DNA of 12,362 nt from CAYSXY01 sp964435165. Its GTDB lineage: Bacteria > Pseudomonadota > Alphaproteobacteria > Rickettsiales > RI-342. Positions 1 to 5,723 of this stretch are shown one piece after another. The stretch lies in assembly GCA_964435165.1 (NCBI GenBank), contig CAYSXY010000054.1, forward strand, positions 1 to 12,362, given 5' to 3'. Made by a program: the position numbers and the translations under genes. The notes under the pieces were generated by a model. It did not search any database and was not told the origin of the DNA. It saw only the letters and a program-made list of their open reading frames with translations. How positions within the stretch are numbered: position 1 is the first letter of the stretch; every line of letters starts with the position of its first letter.

Positions 1-19
1 ATAATTAAATAACAATAAA

Positions 20-1222
20 ATGGTTAGACCGGACCAGACATTCAACCCCTTAAGTGACAGTGGTAAAATTGAGAGAGGGGCGGCGTATAGCAACAATCAG
101 GTCGAATCAATTCTATTCGGTCTGCTGAGCGGTGAAGCTGATTACCCAGATGTAGAAATTGCCGGAGGAACCGGAAATACCGCGATGTTTGCCTGGAATG
201 GGACTGTCAAGACAGATGACATTCCAAGCCCTGCTATTGCACAAGTCGTCACCATGTTACCACATTACATACTCCCTCTAGATCAACAACTTGAAGAAAC
301 ACTGTCAACATTTAAAACTGGCATTGAAGGAGGCGAACCGCCTTACAGTAACTTAGAAAAAATTGTTATTCCCGCCATCTCTCAATATGGGCGCGGGTTC
401 TTTGGTATGATCTACACACCTGATCCAGACAATATTAATGGCGGCACATTTGAAATTCTGGACACATCTGGTTCACACGAAATTATAAATTGGTATCGCA
501 ATGCTGTAGAGAGCGTTTTTCCCGATGCAACTATCACAGATTCGCCTCCTTATAAATTATTCGCTTTTCAAGGTTTTGGGGGAACAGAAACAGACAGATT
601 CTTGATTCCGGGAACAGTCAATCAGGCATGTGGCCCTACAACCATTCGCAATCTATTGATTGCACTATATCCTGACCTGCAAACACCACACGGTGATGGC
701 ATCTCAACATTAGATCATCCTGAGCAATGGCGTATAAATGATGCGGAAATACTAAATCAACAAAGCAAACACGATGCGAGACTGCCTGATATAAGCCTTG
801 ATAACCCAAGCACATGGCCATGCATGATTCACTGGGCCAGCAATTTCGAATGGCTGCACACAGTTCCTCCAAATTTTCAGCCTCGTGAAGCCCTTGATGA
901 AGCATCCAATCTATATGTAAATATTTTACGAGAAACCGACGATCCAAATCAGATAAAGTCGTTGTTCTTAAAACGTATTATGAGCAGCGACCAGGAGGGA
1001 CAACCAAATTACCCTGCGTTGCGCAACGCCATGATTAGCTTCACCAGAAACTACATGGGCAATACTGACGTAAATGGAGATGAGGCAGTGTTGGATAGCG
1101 CAGCGTATTTAATCGACAACCTAGAAACCGATAGAGCCGAACTATCGTCATTACGTGTTGATAGTGACTCCGTTTCAGAGCCGACACTTTCTCCTGATTC
1201 CGGGCAAGAATTAGAAAAATAA
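20..1222 (+). CDS. CE-clan (Ulp1/YopJ-like) cysteine protease-like protein, possibly inactive
   Basis: 400 aa, soluble, no signal peptide or membrane segment. An in-frame stop lies at 2-4, so ATG 20 is the first possible ATG; its ribosome site is weak. I see a CE-clan pattern. A WLxDxxI-like opening (YSNNQVESILFGLL, residues 23-36) is followed by a strand IVIPAI (115-120). Next comes GRGFFGMIYT (124-133), where family members read '..HWxLxxI', then EILDTSGS (145-152), like the 'YxDSLGS' strand carrying the acidic residue. Last is NQACGPTTIRNLL (201-213), like 'Q..DCGxxxxxxL', with candidate nucleophile Cys204 and Gln202. The His of the HW pair aligns with Gly127, so the triad looks incomplete. 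Residues 220-400 are unassigned and the tail is acidic. Known family roles are deubiquitinase, deSUMOylase or acetyltransferase effectors. Assignment here is by motif only; an effector role is inference. It ends 5 bases from a convergent gene. Confidence 0.6.
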   Translation: MVRPDQTFNPLSDSGKIERGAAYSNNQVESILFGLLSGEADYPDVEIAGGTGNTAMFAWNGTVKTDDIPSPAIAQVVTMLPHYILPLDQQLEETLSTFKTGIEGGEPPYSNLEKIVIPAISQYGRGFFGMIYTPDPDNINGGTFEILDTSGSHEIINWYRNAVESVFPDATITDSPPYKLFAFQGFGGTETDRFLIPGTVNQACGPTTIRNLLIALYPDLQTPHGDGISTLDHPEQWRINDAEILNQQSKHDARLPDISLDNPSTWPCMIHWASNFEWLHTVPPNFQPREALDEASNLYVNILRETDDPNQIKSLFLKRIMSSDQEGQPNYPALRNAMISFTRNYMGNTDVNGDEAVLDSAAYLIDNLETDRAELSSLRVDSDSVSEPTLSPDSGQELEK

Positions 1223-1227
1223 ATCTT

Positions 1228-1509
1228 CTATTCATCAGCAAGAAACGTAATATCGCTATGAGAGAAACGATATTTCTCTTCCATATAATGTATTTGTACT
1301 GCGCTTGGCTTTGTCACCCCTTGTAACAGCACTTCGCCATAATTTTTGAAATCGGTTATTGCTTCATTTTCCAATGACTCTTTAAATGCCTTATAGTTTT
1401 CCTGAGCCATACGAAGGTAAGCAAATATGATATACCCGTGCTGATTTTTCCCCTGGAGAAAAACTATCGCTGTACCATTAGAAAATCGTATTTTTTCAGT
1501 GAATTTCAT
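1228..1509 (-). CDS. small hypothetical protein
   Basis: 93 aa, one of the most AT-rich genes here. ATG at 1507-1509 is the only good start and has no clear Shine-Dalgarno upstream. I recognise no family. The protein is soluble and of mixed charge. It has a predicted beta-rich N-terminus (RFSNGTAIVFLQG, then YIIFAYLRMA), a helical centre rich in Lys/Glu (residues 36-55) and a C-terminal stretch containing VLLQGVTKPSAVQIHY. There is no Cys, so metal or thiol chemistry through cysteine is unlikely. A weak promoter-like pair (TTGCAA, 18 bases, TGTTAT on the minus strand) lies just upstream. It converges on the protease-like gene with only 5 bases between the stops and no hairpin there, so the two transcripts probably overlap at their ends. 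Confidence 0.55.
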   Translation of the reverse strand: MKFTEKIRFSNGTAIVFLQGKNQHGYIIFAYLRMAQENYKAFKESLENEAITDFKNYGEVLLQGVTKPSAVQIHYMEEKYRFSHSDITFLADE

Positions 1510-1638
1510 CGCATAAATTTAACGACATAACAGCATGAAATAAACAGTAATTGCAATAGAAGTAGCCGTAATAAATAAATGCTACTAGATACCAGCATAA
1601 CTTTAATTACTGGCTCAAGTAAATAAGCATAACTTACA

Positions 1639-1812
1639 ATGCCTGCCATCATCCTCGCCTCAGGCCTCACCCTGCATTTTCTTGTCTTCCCGGAATGCGA
1701 GTCAGCAGATGAGCATATCCGGGATCCATTCCTCCACACGACGAAGCCCATCAGTAGCCGAGTCAGTAGACGAGGCGTGTCACCATGCAGCGAGCCAGGC
1801 ACTCAATCATGA
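1639..1812 (+). other. mini-ORF across the intergenic repeat, Maf-like first residues
   Basis: A 57-codon ORF starting MPAIILASG, close to the start of Maf (MTIQTIILASG) downstream. The likeness rests on a 16-base exact direct repeat, ccatcatcctcgcctc, at 1646-1661 and 1822-1837. After residue 9 the mini-ORF runs through the palindromic element and loses all Maf similarity. Its stop TGA (1810-1812) overlaps the maf ATG (1809-1811) as ATGA, in another frame. It has no good ribosome site. It may be a remnant of a displaced maf 5' end, a leader peptide for maf, or chance. I do not claim it is a gene. Confidence 0.25.
1684..1732. repeat. intergenic palindromic repeat element (REP-like)
   Basis: An imperfect palindrome with outer arms cccgga (1689-1694) and tccggg (1718-1723) and inner arms tgc (1696-1698) and gca (1713-1715), one or two unpaired bases between them. 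Read on the minus strand it has the form 'ggatcccggata...gcattccggg', a pattern I know as a frequent dispersed intergenic repeat in alphaproteobacteria. A near-copy of its centre (1698-1713) recurs at 1759-1774 with 14 of 16 bases identical and both differences transitions. Only one full copy is in the window, so its dispersed nature is inferred. Confidence 0.5.
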
Positions 1813-2393
1813 CAATTCAAACCATCATCCTCGCCTCCGGTTCAGCCATTCGCCAACAATTGCTGACAGATGCCGGTCTCGACATCACCGTCATCAAAGC
1901 ACCTATCAATGAAGAAGCACAGAAAAACACGCTCAACCGCACACTACCCTTCCCACAACAAGCATTGGTGCTTGCGAAAGCCAAAGCAGCCTCAGTTGCC
2001 GCCGATCATCCACAAAGCCTTGTCATCGGTGCCGACCAGATATGCGAACTGGAAGGAACGGCGCTCTCCAAACCCGGCAACAAAGCAAATGCCATCAATC
2101 ATCTCAACCGCCTACAGGGTAAAACACACCACCAGCATGTCGGCTGCTGTATCTATCGTGGTTCCCAGTGCATGTGGGAACATACGGACACAGCCAGCTT
2201 AGCCATGCGCACGCTTACCCAAGAAGAAATCAAAACATATGTAGAACAAGATGAACCTTACAGCGCTGCCGGTGGATATTACTACGAATCCAACGGCCAC
2301 AAGTTGTTCGAGCAGGTAGAAGGTGAGCGTAACACCATCCTCGGCTTACCTCTCGCACCGCTCATCAACGCCATCCAACGTCTAAAAAAGTAA
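1809..2393 (+). CDS. maf: Maf-like nucleoside triphosphate pyrophosphatase
   Basis: 194 aa, about the usual Maf length. The Maf/HAM1-type fold hydrolyses non-canonical or excess nucleoside triphosphates to the monophosphate and pyrophosphate in the cytoplasm. Visible motifs are the N-terminal loop ASGSAIRQQLL with Arg15, PINEE (33-36) in place of the usual P-x-I-D-E with Glu35 kept, LAKAKA (55-60) with the conserved Lys, GADQ (74-77) with Asp76, SKP (87-89) with Lys88, and LGLPLAPL near the C-terminus. The usual Gln of the 'xQG' motif after 'AGxY' is not evident (AGGYYYESNG). GADQ and SKP are variants I associate with alphaproteobacterial Maf. The start at 1809 fits family length; an alternative ATG at 1785 has a GAGG nine bases upstream and would add eight residues. 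Substrate class (dTTP/UTP or other) cannot be told. No obvious terminator follows. Confidence 0.85.
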   Translation: MTIQTIILASGSAIRQQLLTDAGLDITVIKAPINEEAQKNTLNRTLPFPQQALVLAKAKAASVAADHPQSLVIGADQICELEGTALSKPGNKANAINHLNRLQGKTHHQHVGCCIYRGSQCMWEHTDTASLAMRTLTQEEIKTYVEQDEPYSAAGGYYYESNGHKLFEQVEGERNTILGLPLAPLINAIQRLKK

Positions 2394-2481
2394 AAAAATC
2401 GCTAAAAATCAGCCCAAACAAGCCCTGTTTCATCATACTGTAACATTCCTCCGCTATGCACAGGGTCAGAAGCAACGCCAC

Positions 2482-2503
2482 ATTGGGCCGGATAAGGCCC
2501 CAT
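2482..2503 (+). other. leader hairpin upstream of the acidic EF-hand-like gene
   Basis: gggcc (2485-2489), a six-base loop ggataa, then ggccc (2496-2500), extended by two more pairs past one mismatch. It sits about 50 bases upstream of the next ATG, is not followed by a T-run, and is followed by aaggaag at 2504-2510, too far from the ATG to serve as its ribosome site. It may shape the 5' untranslated RNA; no riboswitch class is recognised. Confidence 0.3.
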
Positions 2504-2550
2504 AAGGAAGCAACAATAACCACCTGACGGCAAGACTAAAGGAGCACCTA

Positions 2551-3357
2551 ATGACCGCCCAAACCAGTTACAACGAAACCTTAGACCCAGAATTATTCGC
2601 CCATCTTTATCAGGGTTATCCTACTTTTCGCATCTGGGCGGATTCTCAGGACCTGCAATTTGACGAAGAAGGCAAATTAGAAACTGACATTACCCTGCAA
2701 GGCTTTGCAGACTGGCTCAACGCAGGTGCAGGCGTAACGCGCATTGATGATAACGATAACGAATACACACATTATCCCATCTCTAATCGCCTGAGCGAAG
2801 ACGAAATGCGTCAAATTTTCAACACCGTTGAGGGCGCTGCACTTGGCTATCTCAATTACAACATTCATCATGAATTTATTACGGATCAGGCCACGATTGA
2901 TGCAGTCACTGCTGCTGAAGAAAGTCGCCGCGAACTTGCCGCTGCTGTACTAGAAGCGCAACAGGAAGGATTAGAAGCAGATGTCGTAACCGCCACGGCC
3001 GAAACCGCTACAGTCGAAGATGAAACAACCGATCTGCAATCGCAACTCGCCGCAATTGGCGCACAAATGGATGGGGTTGTGTTTAATGACGATAACACCG
3101 TGTCATTCGATCTTGATAATAATGGCATCGACGATAACGATCTCACGGTCACCGCCGAAGATGTGCTCAATTATGGCCAGGAAGGCAGCGCCCTCCAGCC
3201 TGGAGAATTGAATGGCACGCAACGCGCGACAATCATGGACATCCGTGATGCACTCTCTGCCGATAGTAATGGTATTACACTGGAAGAGGTGCAGGAAGCG
3301 ATCCGCACCGCTGGCACAGCTCAGCCAGAAGAAGAGCGCGAACGCGGCGCCGCCTGA
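2551..3357 (+). CDS. acidic hypothetical protein with EF-hand-like loops
   Basis: 268 aa, strongly acidic, no Cys, no signal peptide and no membrane segment. A strong ribosome site AAGGAG (2540-2545) sits 6 bases before the ATG. I do not recognise the family. Residues 1-110 look like a folded domain with several aromatics. Residues 118-170 are Ala/Glu/Thr-rich and likely helical or coiled. Two loops resemble EF-hands: residues 187-198 (DLDNNGIDDNDL, matching D-x-D-x-N-G at the first six positions but ending in Leu instead of Glu) and ADSNGITLEEV (237-247, shortened, ending in Glu). A third D/N-rich patch lies at 66-72 (DDNDNEY). Calcium binding is therefore plausible but inferred. The C-terminus is charged (EEERERGAA). 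It stands alone on its transcript: about 160 bases separate it from maf, and a strong hairpin follows at 3389-3418. Confidence 0.75.
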   Translation: MTAQTSYNETLDPELFAHLYQGYPTFRIWADSQDLQFDEEGKLETDITLQGFADWLNAGAGVTRIDDNDNEYTHYPISNRLSEDEMRQIFNTVEGAALGYLNYNIHHEFITDQATIDAVTAAEESRRELAAAVLEAQQEGLEADVVTATAETATVEDETTDLQSQLAAIGAQMDGVVFNDDNTVSFDLDNNGIDDNDLTVTAEDVLNYGQEGSALQPGELNGTQRATIMDIRDALSADSNGITLEEVQEAIRTAGTAQPEEERERGAA

Positions 3358-3388
3358 TCACACGCATTATTTACATAATAAAAAACAA

Positions 3389-3418
3389 GCTAAAGGGTGA
3401 CATTTGTCACCCTTTAGC
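3389..3418. terminator. perfect 13-bp hairpin, probable terminator
   Basis: gctaaagggtgac (3389-3401), a four-base loop attt, then the exact reverse complement gtcaccctttagc (3406-3418). It lies 31 bases after the stop of the acidic-protein gene. The A-rich tract (3381-3385) is on its 5' side and no T-run follows on the plus strand. A T-rich tail exists only for minus-strand transcription, though no minus-strand gene lies on that side. It most likely ends the plus-strand transcript, possibly with less than full strength. Confidence 0.6.
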
Positions 3419-3434
3419 GTATGTCCATGTCAGG

Positions 3435-3467
3435 CATGGCGTGTCTGTGAGCAAAGGTCACGCCATG
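3435..3467 (+). other. second hairpin between genes
   Basis: catggcgtg (3435-3443) and cacgccatg (3459-3467) form a 9-bp stem with a 15-base loop. A competing inner pairing, gtga with tcac, is possible within it. It is followed by a pyrimidine-rich stretch (aacctttccttt) and not by a clean T-run. It could be a back-up terminator or a processed RNA end. It lies upstream of the promoter at 3502-3530, so it is not part of the downstream gene's leader. Confidence 0.3.
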
Positions 3468-3501
3468 GCTAACCTTTCCTTTATAACGGCTCTCGTGAAT
3501 T

Positions 3502-3530
3502 TTGAGACATGATTGAATGGTGGCTATATA
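3502..3530 (+). promoter_or_regulatory. sigma70-type promoter for the PTPS-like gene
   Basis: TTGAGA (3502-3507), a spacer of exactly 17 bases, and TATATA (3525-3530). This is close to the consensus TTGACA-N17-TATAAT. It predicts a start near 3537 and a leader of about 48 bases. That leader contains a small hairpin, cgcgcc (3547-3552) with ggcgcg (3558-3563) and loop ttatt, just upstream of the ATG. The next ORF has no clear Shine-Dalgarno. Confidence 0.5.
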
Positions 3531-3584
3531 GCTCGTGAGTGCGAGCCGCGCCTTATTGGCGCGTAAACTGCCGAATAATATACT

Positions 3585-4436
3585 ATGCGTTTATTTGTCG
3601 ATGCCCTCACCGTCTTAGACTGCTCGTATCTACACCCCGCGCGCGGGTTGGTGGGCGAGAGCTGGCTGGTGGATATTGAACTAGGCGGCCAACTGGACGA
3701 CCAGGGCATGATGATGGATTTCGGCCTGGTAAAAAAACACATCAAACAGGCATTGGATGCCAGCATCGACCATCGGCTGCTCATTCCCATGCAATCCACA
3801 GCCATGGGCTGGAATACCCATAGCCCTCACCCGGCTCTGACCTTCACCTGTGACGATGGCACACATATACATCACCAGTCGCCGGAAGAAGCTCTCTGCC
3901 GTATTGAGAGCCATGCCATCACGACCGAAAGCGTCACACAAAAAGCTTTGGATATTGTACGCGAGGTGGTGAGCGACAACGTCACTGATATTCGCCTCAC
4001 CTTACGCCATGAAGATATAAACACCCCCTATTATCATTACAGTCATGGCCTCAAAAAGCATGAAGGCAACTGCCAGCGCATCGCCCATGGTCACCGTTCA
4101 CGCATCGAAATTTGGCAGGATGAGCTTCGCAGCCCGGCACTGGAAACTGAATGGTCACAGCGCTGGCGTGATATCTATATCGGTACGGAAGACGACATTG
4201 CCGAACGCACCACAGAAAATGGCCAGGAATATCTCACCTTCCACTACCGCGCCCAACAGGGCGATTTTGCGCTAAGCCTCCCGGCAGATCGCTGCTACAT
4301 CATCACCACAGATTCCACGGTTGAATGGCTGGCGGACCACATCGCACAACAGCTGGCTCTCGCCTATCCCGGTCACCGCTATCGCGTACGCGCCTATGAA
4401 GGGTTTCAAAAAGGCGCCCTTGCAGAAAGCACCTGA
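3585..4436 (+). CDS. 6-pyruvoyl-tetrahydropterin synthase / 6-carboxytetrahydropterin synthase family protein (long form)
   Basis: 283 aa, about twice a single QueD/PTPS domain (about 120-140 aa). The family turns 7,8-dihydroneopterin triphosphate into 6-pyruvoyl- or 6-carboxy-tetrahydropterin, the latter on the way to queuosine. The N-terminal part has GESWLVDIELGG, then DDQGMMMDFGLVKKHI (38-53) and DHRLL (62-66), matching the strand-helix and the Asp/His catalytic pair of PTPS. The middle has SHG (His154), GNC (Cys163) and HGH (His168, His170), matching the zinc ligands and the catalytic Cys. The C-terminus has VRAYE (Glu272), matching the substrate-binding Glu. The active-site parts thus seem to be spread over two half-domains. 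Start at ATG 3585 fits long-form relatives (M-x-LFVxxLTV). Whether it serves queuosine or a pterin cofactor cannot be told; no other que gene is here, so I give no symbol. It lies 45 bases before the next gene and probably shares its transcript. Confidence 0.8.
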   Translation: MRLFVDALTVLDCSYLHPARGLVGESWLVDIELGGQLDDQGMMMDFGLVKKHIKQALDASIDHRLLIPMQSTAMGWNTHSPHPALTFTCDDGTHIHHQSPEEALCRIESHAITTESVTQKALDIVREVVSDNVTDIRLTLRHEDINTPYYHYSHGLKKHEGNCQRIAHGHRSRIEIWQDELRSPALETEWSQRWRDIYIGTEDDIAERTTENGQEYLTFHYRAQQGDFALSLPADRCYIITTDSTVEWLADHIAQQLALAYPGHRYRVRAYEGFQKGALAEST

Positions 4437-4481
4437 ACTGACTATAAAACAGCAGGATAACAAAAAAACGTTGGCAGGAAT

Positions 4482-5234
4482 ATGCAACATCAACGAATGA
4501 TTACCACCCGCACCGGCGATGAGATCATGACCATCGGCAATCTGATGCGTCAGGCCAGTTTTGACCCCAGGCAGGCCTTCATCTATGATAGCGAAGCGCA
4601 ACAAGCCATTACCGCCAGGCAGCAATCCGTAATGGAAGCGCTTGGAATGCGAGTCGAAGGCGATCAGCTGATTATCAATAACCATCAACTCAACATACGT
4701 CTGCCATTAACGGGCGCACCAGCATTTCCGTTGCCCATCAGCATCACCGGCCAGTCCATAGCGGGCACCAACATCCCCGTCAGTATGCAGGCCGGCGAAA
4801 TCAGTTTCGTCCCGGCAGGAGCGACCCATCATCACAAGGCCACCCTAATGGCCTTCCCCCCGATCGGCCAGGAGATTGACCCAATGCTCGATGCCTTTGC
4901 CCAGTTCCAAAACCGCACGGCCCTCATTTTTGGGCTCGCGGCTGCGCTGGGGGCCGATAAAGAGGCTTTACGCACATTGCAGGAGGAAGTGCGCAACATC
5001 TCCCGGCCCTATCTCGAACAGACACCTTATTACCACGCGCTACATGATTACACGCTCAACTGCCTCACCATCGCCAAAAGCGGCCAGAGTCATGATTTTT
5101 TGCAGTTTATCAAAGATCAACGCCATGGATATGCGGATCACTCTATGACATCTGATCTCATGGTCAATCCAGATCATGTCTTGCACCGGCTTTCTATCAC
5201 CAACGCAGCTGAGCGGTCAGAGCACGCAATGTAA
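4482..5234 (+). CDS. hypothetical protein, cotranscribed with the PTPS-like gene
   Basis: 250 aa; I do not recognise it. There is no signal peptide or membrane helix and one Cys, in LNCLTIAKSG. The N-terminal third is helical (MRQASFDPRQAFIYDSEAQQ). Residues 48-110 look like a beta-rich segment with repeated Pro/Gly (LPLTGAPAFPLPISITGQS, then MQAGEISFVPAGATHHH, with a His triplet at its end). Residues 130-220 are mostly helical. The start is uncertain: ATG 4482 has AGGA only two bases upstream, and in-frame ATGs at 4497 and 4527 are possible, the latter with GAG closer to standard spacing. It follows the PTPS-like gene by 45 bases with no terminator between, so a linked job is possible but unproven. 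It converges on sufE with a 7-base gap. Confidence 0.65.
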   Translation: MQHQRMITTRTGDEIMTIGNLMRQASFDPRQAFIYDSEAQQAITARQQSVMEALGMRVEGDQLIINNHQLNIRLPLTGAPAFPLPISITGQSIAGTNIPVSMQAGEISFVPAGATHHHKATLMAFPPIGQEIDPMLDAFAQFQNRTALIFGLAAALGADKEALRTLQEEVRNISRPYLEQTPYYHALHDYTLNCLTIAKSGQSHDFLQFIKDQRHGYADHSMTSDLMVNPDHVLHRLSITNAAERSEHAM

Positions 5235-5241
5235 GTGTTTT

Positions 5242-5679
5242 TCAGGCAGCCTCGTGTGCCATCTGTTTCATCCGCTGGACCATAGAAAAAAATCCATTAC
5301 TACGGCTCGGGCTCAAATGCTCTTGCAGCCCAATCTGGCCAAACAAATGCTCCACATCTGTCTCCAACAGCAGTGAAGCCGGACGATCCTGAAATAACGT
5401 AAAGAGCAGCGCGACCAACCCTTTAACGATATGCGCATCGCTATCGCCCTCAAAATGCAACCTGGCCTGCCCGTCATCGGCTGAATGCGGTGTGCCCACC
5501 AGCCAGACTTGGGAAACACAACCCTGCACTTTGCTCTCTTCTGTTTTGAGCGCATCCGGCATTGTTGGCAATGCCTTACCCAATTCAATAATATAGCGAT
5601 AGCGCTCTTCCCAATCATCGAGAAAAGTAAAACGCTCCACCAGCTCATCAGCCGTCAATTGGGGTAAAGTCTCAACCAT
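5242..5679 (-). CDS. sufE: SufE family sulfur acceptor / cysteine desulfurase activator
   Basis: 145 aa from ATG 5679, the usual SufE length. SufE takes persulfide sulfur from the cysteine desulfurase SufS on a single conserved Cys and passes it to Fe-S cluster assembly in the cytoplasm. The family signatures are plain: FTFLDDWEERYRYIIELGK, ALPTMPDALKTEESKVQGC with the acceptor Cys54, VSQVWLV after it, and the later helical DRPASLLLET and SRSNGFFSMVQRM. An upstream GTG at 5697 would add six residues (MLYRKR) and is less likely; neither start has a strong ribosome site. It lies 44 bases after the gltB stop on the same strand with no terminator between, so it is probably cotranscribed. No sufS or other suf gene is in the window. 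GltB is itself an Fe-S protein, so the pairing may be functional, which is inference. Confidence 0.93.
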   Translation of the reverse strand: MVETLPQLTADELVERFTFLDDWEERYRYIIELGKALPTMPDALKTEESKVQGCVSQVWLVGTPHSADDGQARLHFEGDSDAHIVKGLVALLFTLFQDRPASLLLETDVEHLFGQIGLQEHLSPSRSNGFFSMVQRMKQMAHEAA

Positions 5680-5723
5680 GCGCTTTCTATAAAGCACCCG
5701 ACATGTAATGCCAAGTCACGAGA

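Noticed and set aside
1506..1802. 98-aa minus-strand ORF over the intergenic repeat
   Set aside because: It crosses the palindromic element and has no family features or ribosome site; the repeat explains its sequence.
2461..2530. Possible small SRP RNA (4.5S), from 'gggtcag' and 'aaggaagcaac'
   Set aside because: The bases do not sit in the conserved order. The GGAA-type tetraloop hairpin directly before the AGCAGC side is missing, and the flanks do not pair as domain IV.
2886..3170. 94-aa minus-strand ORF, almost entirely Ser/Ala/Val
   Set aside because: Shadow of the acidic-protein gene, whose own frame has a strong ribosome site and balanced composition.
3421..3584. PreQ1 riboswitch upstream of the PTPS-like gene
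   Set aside because: No recognisable preQ1 aptamer pattern; the promoter leaves only about 48 bases of leader, which hold a simple hairpin.
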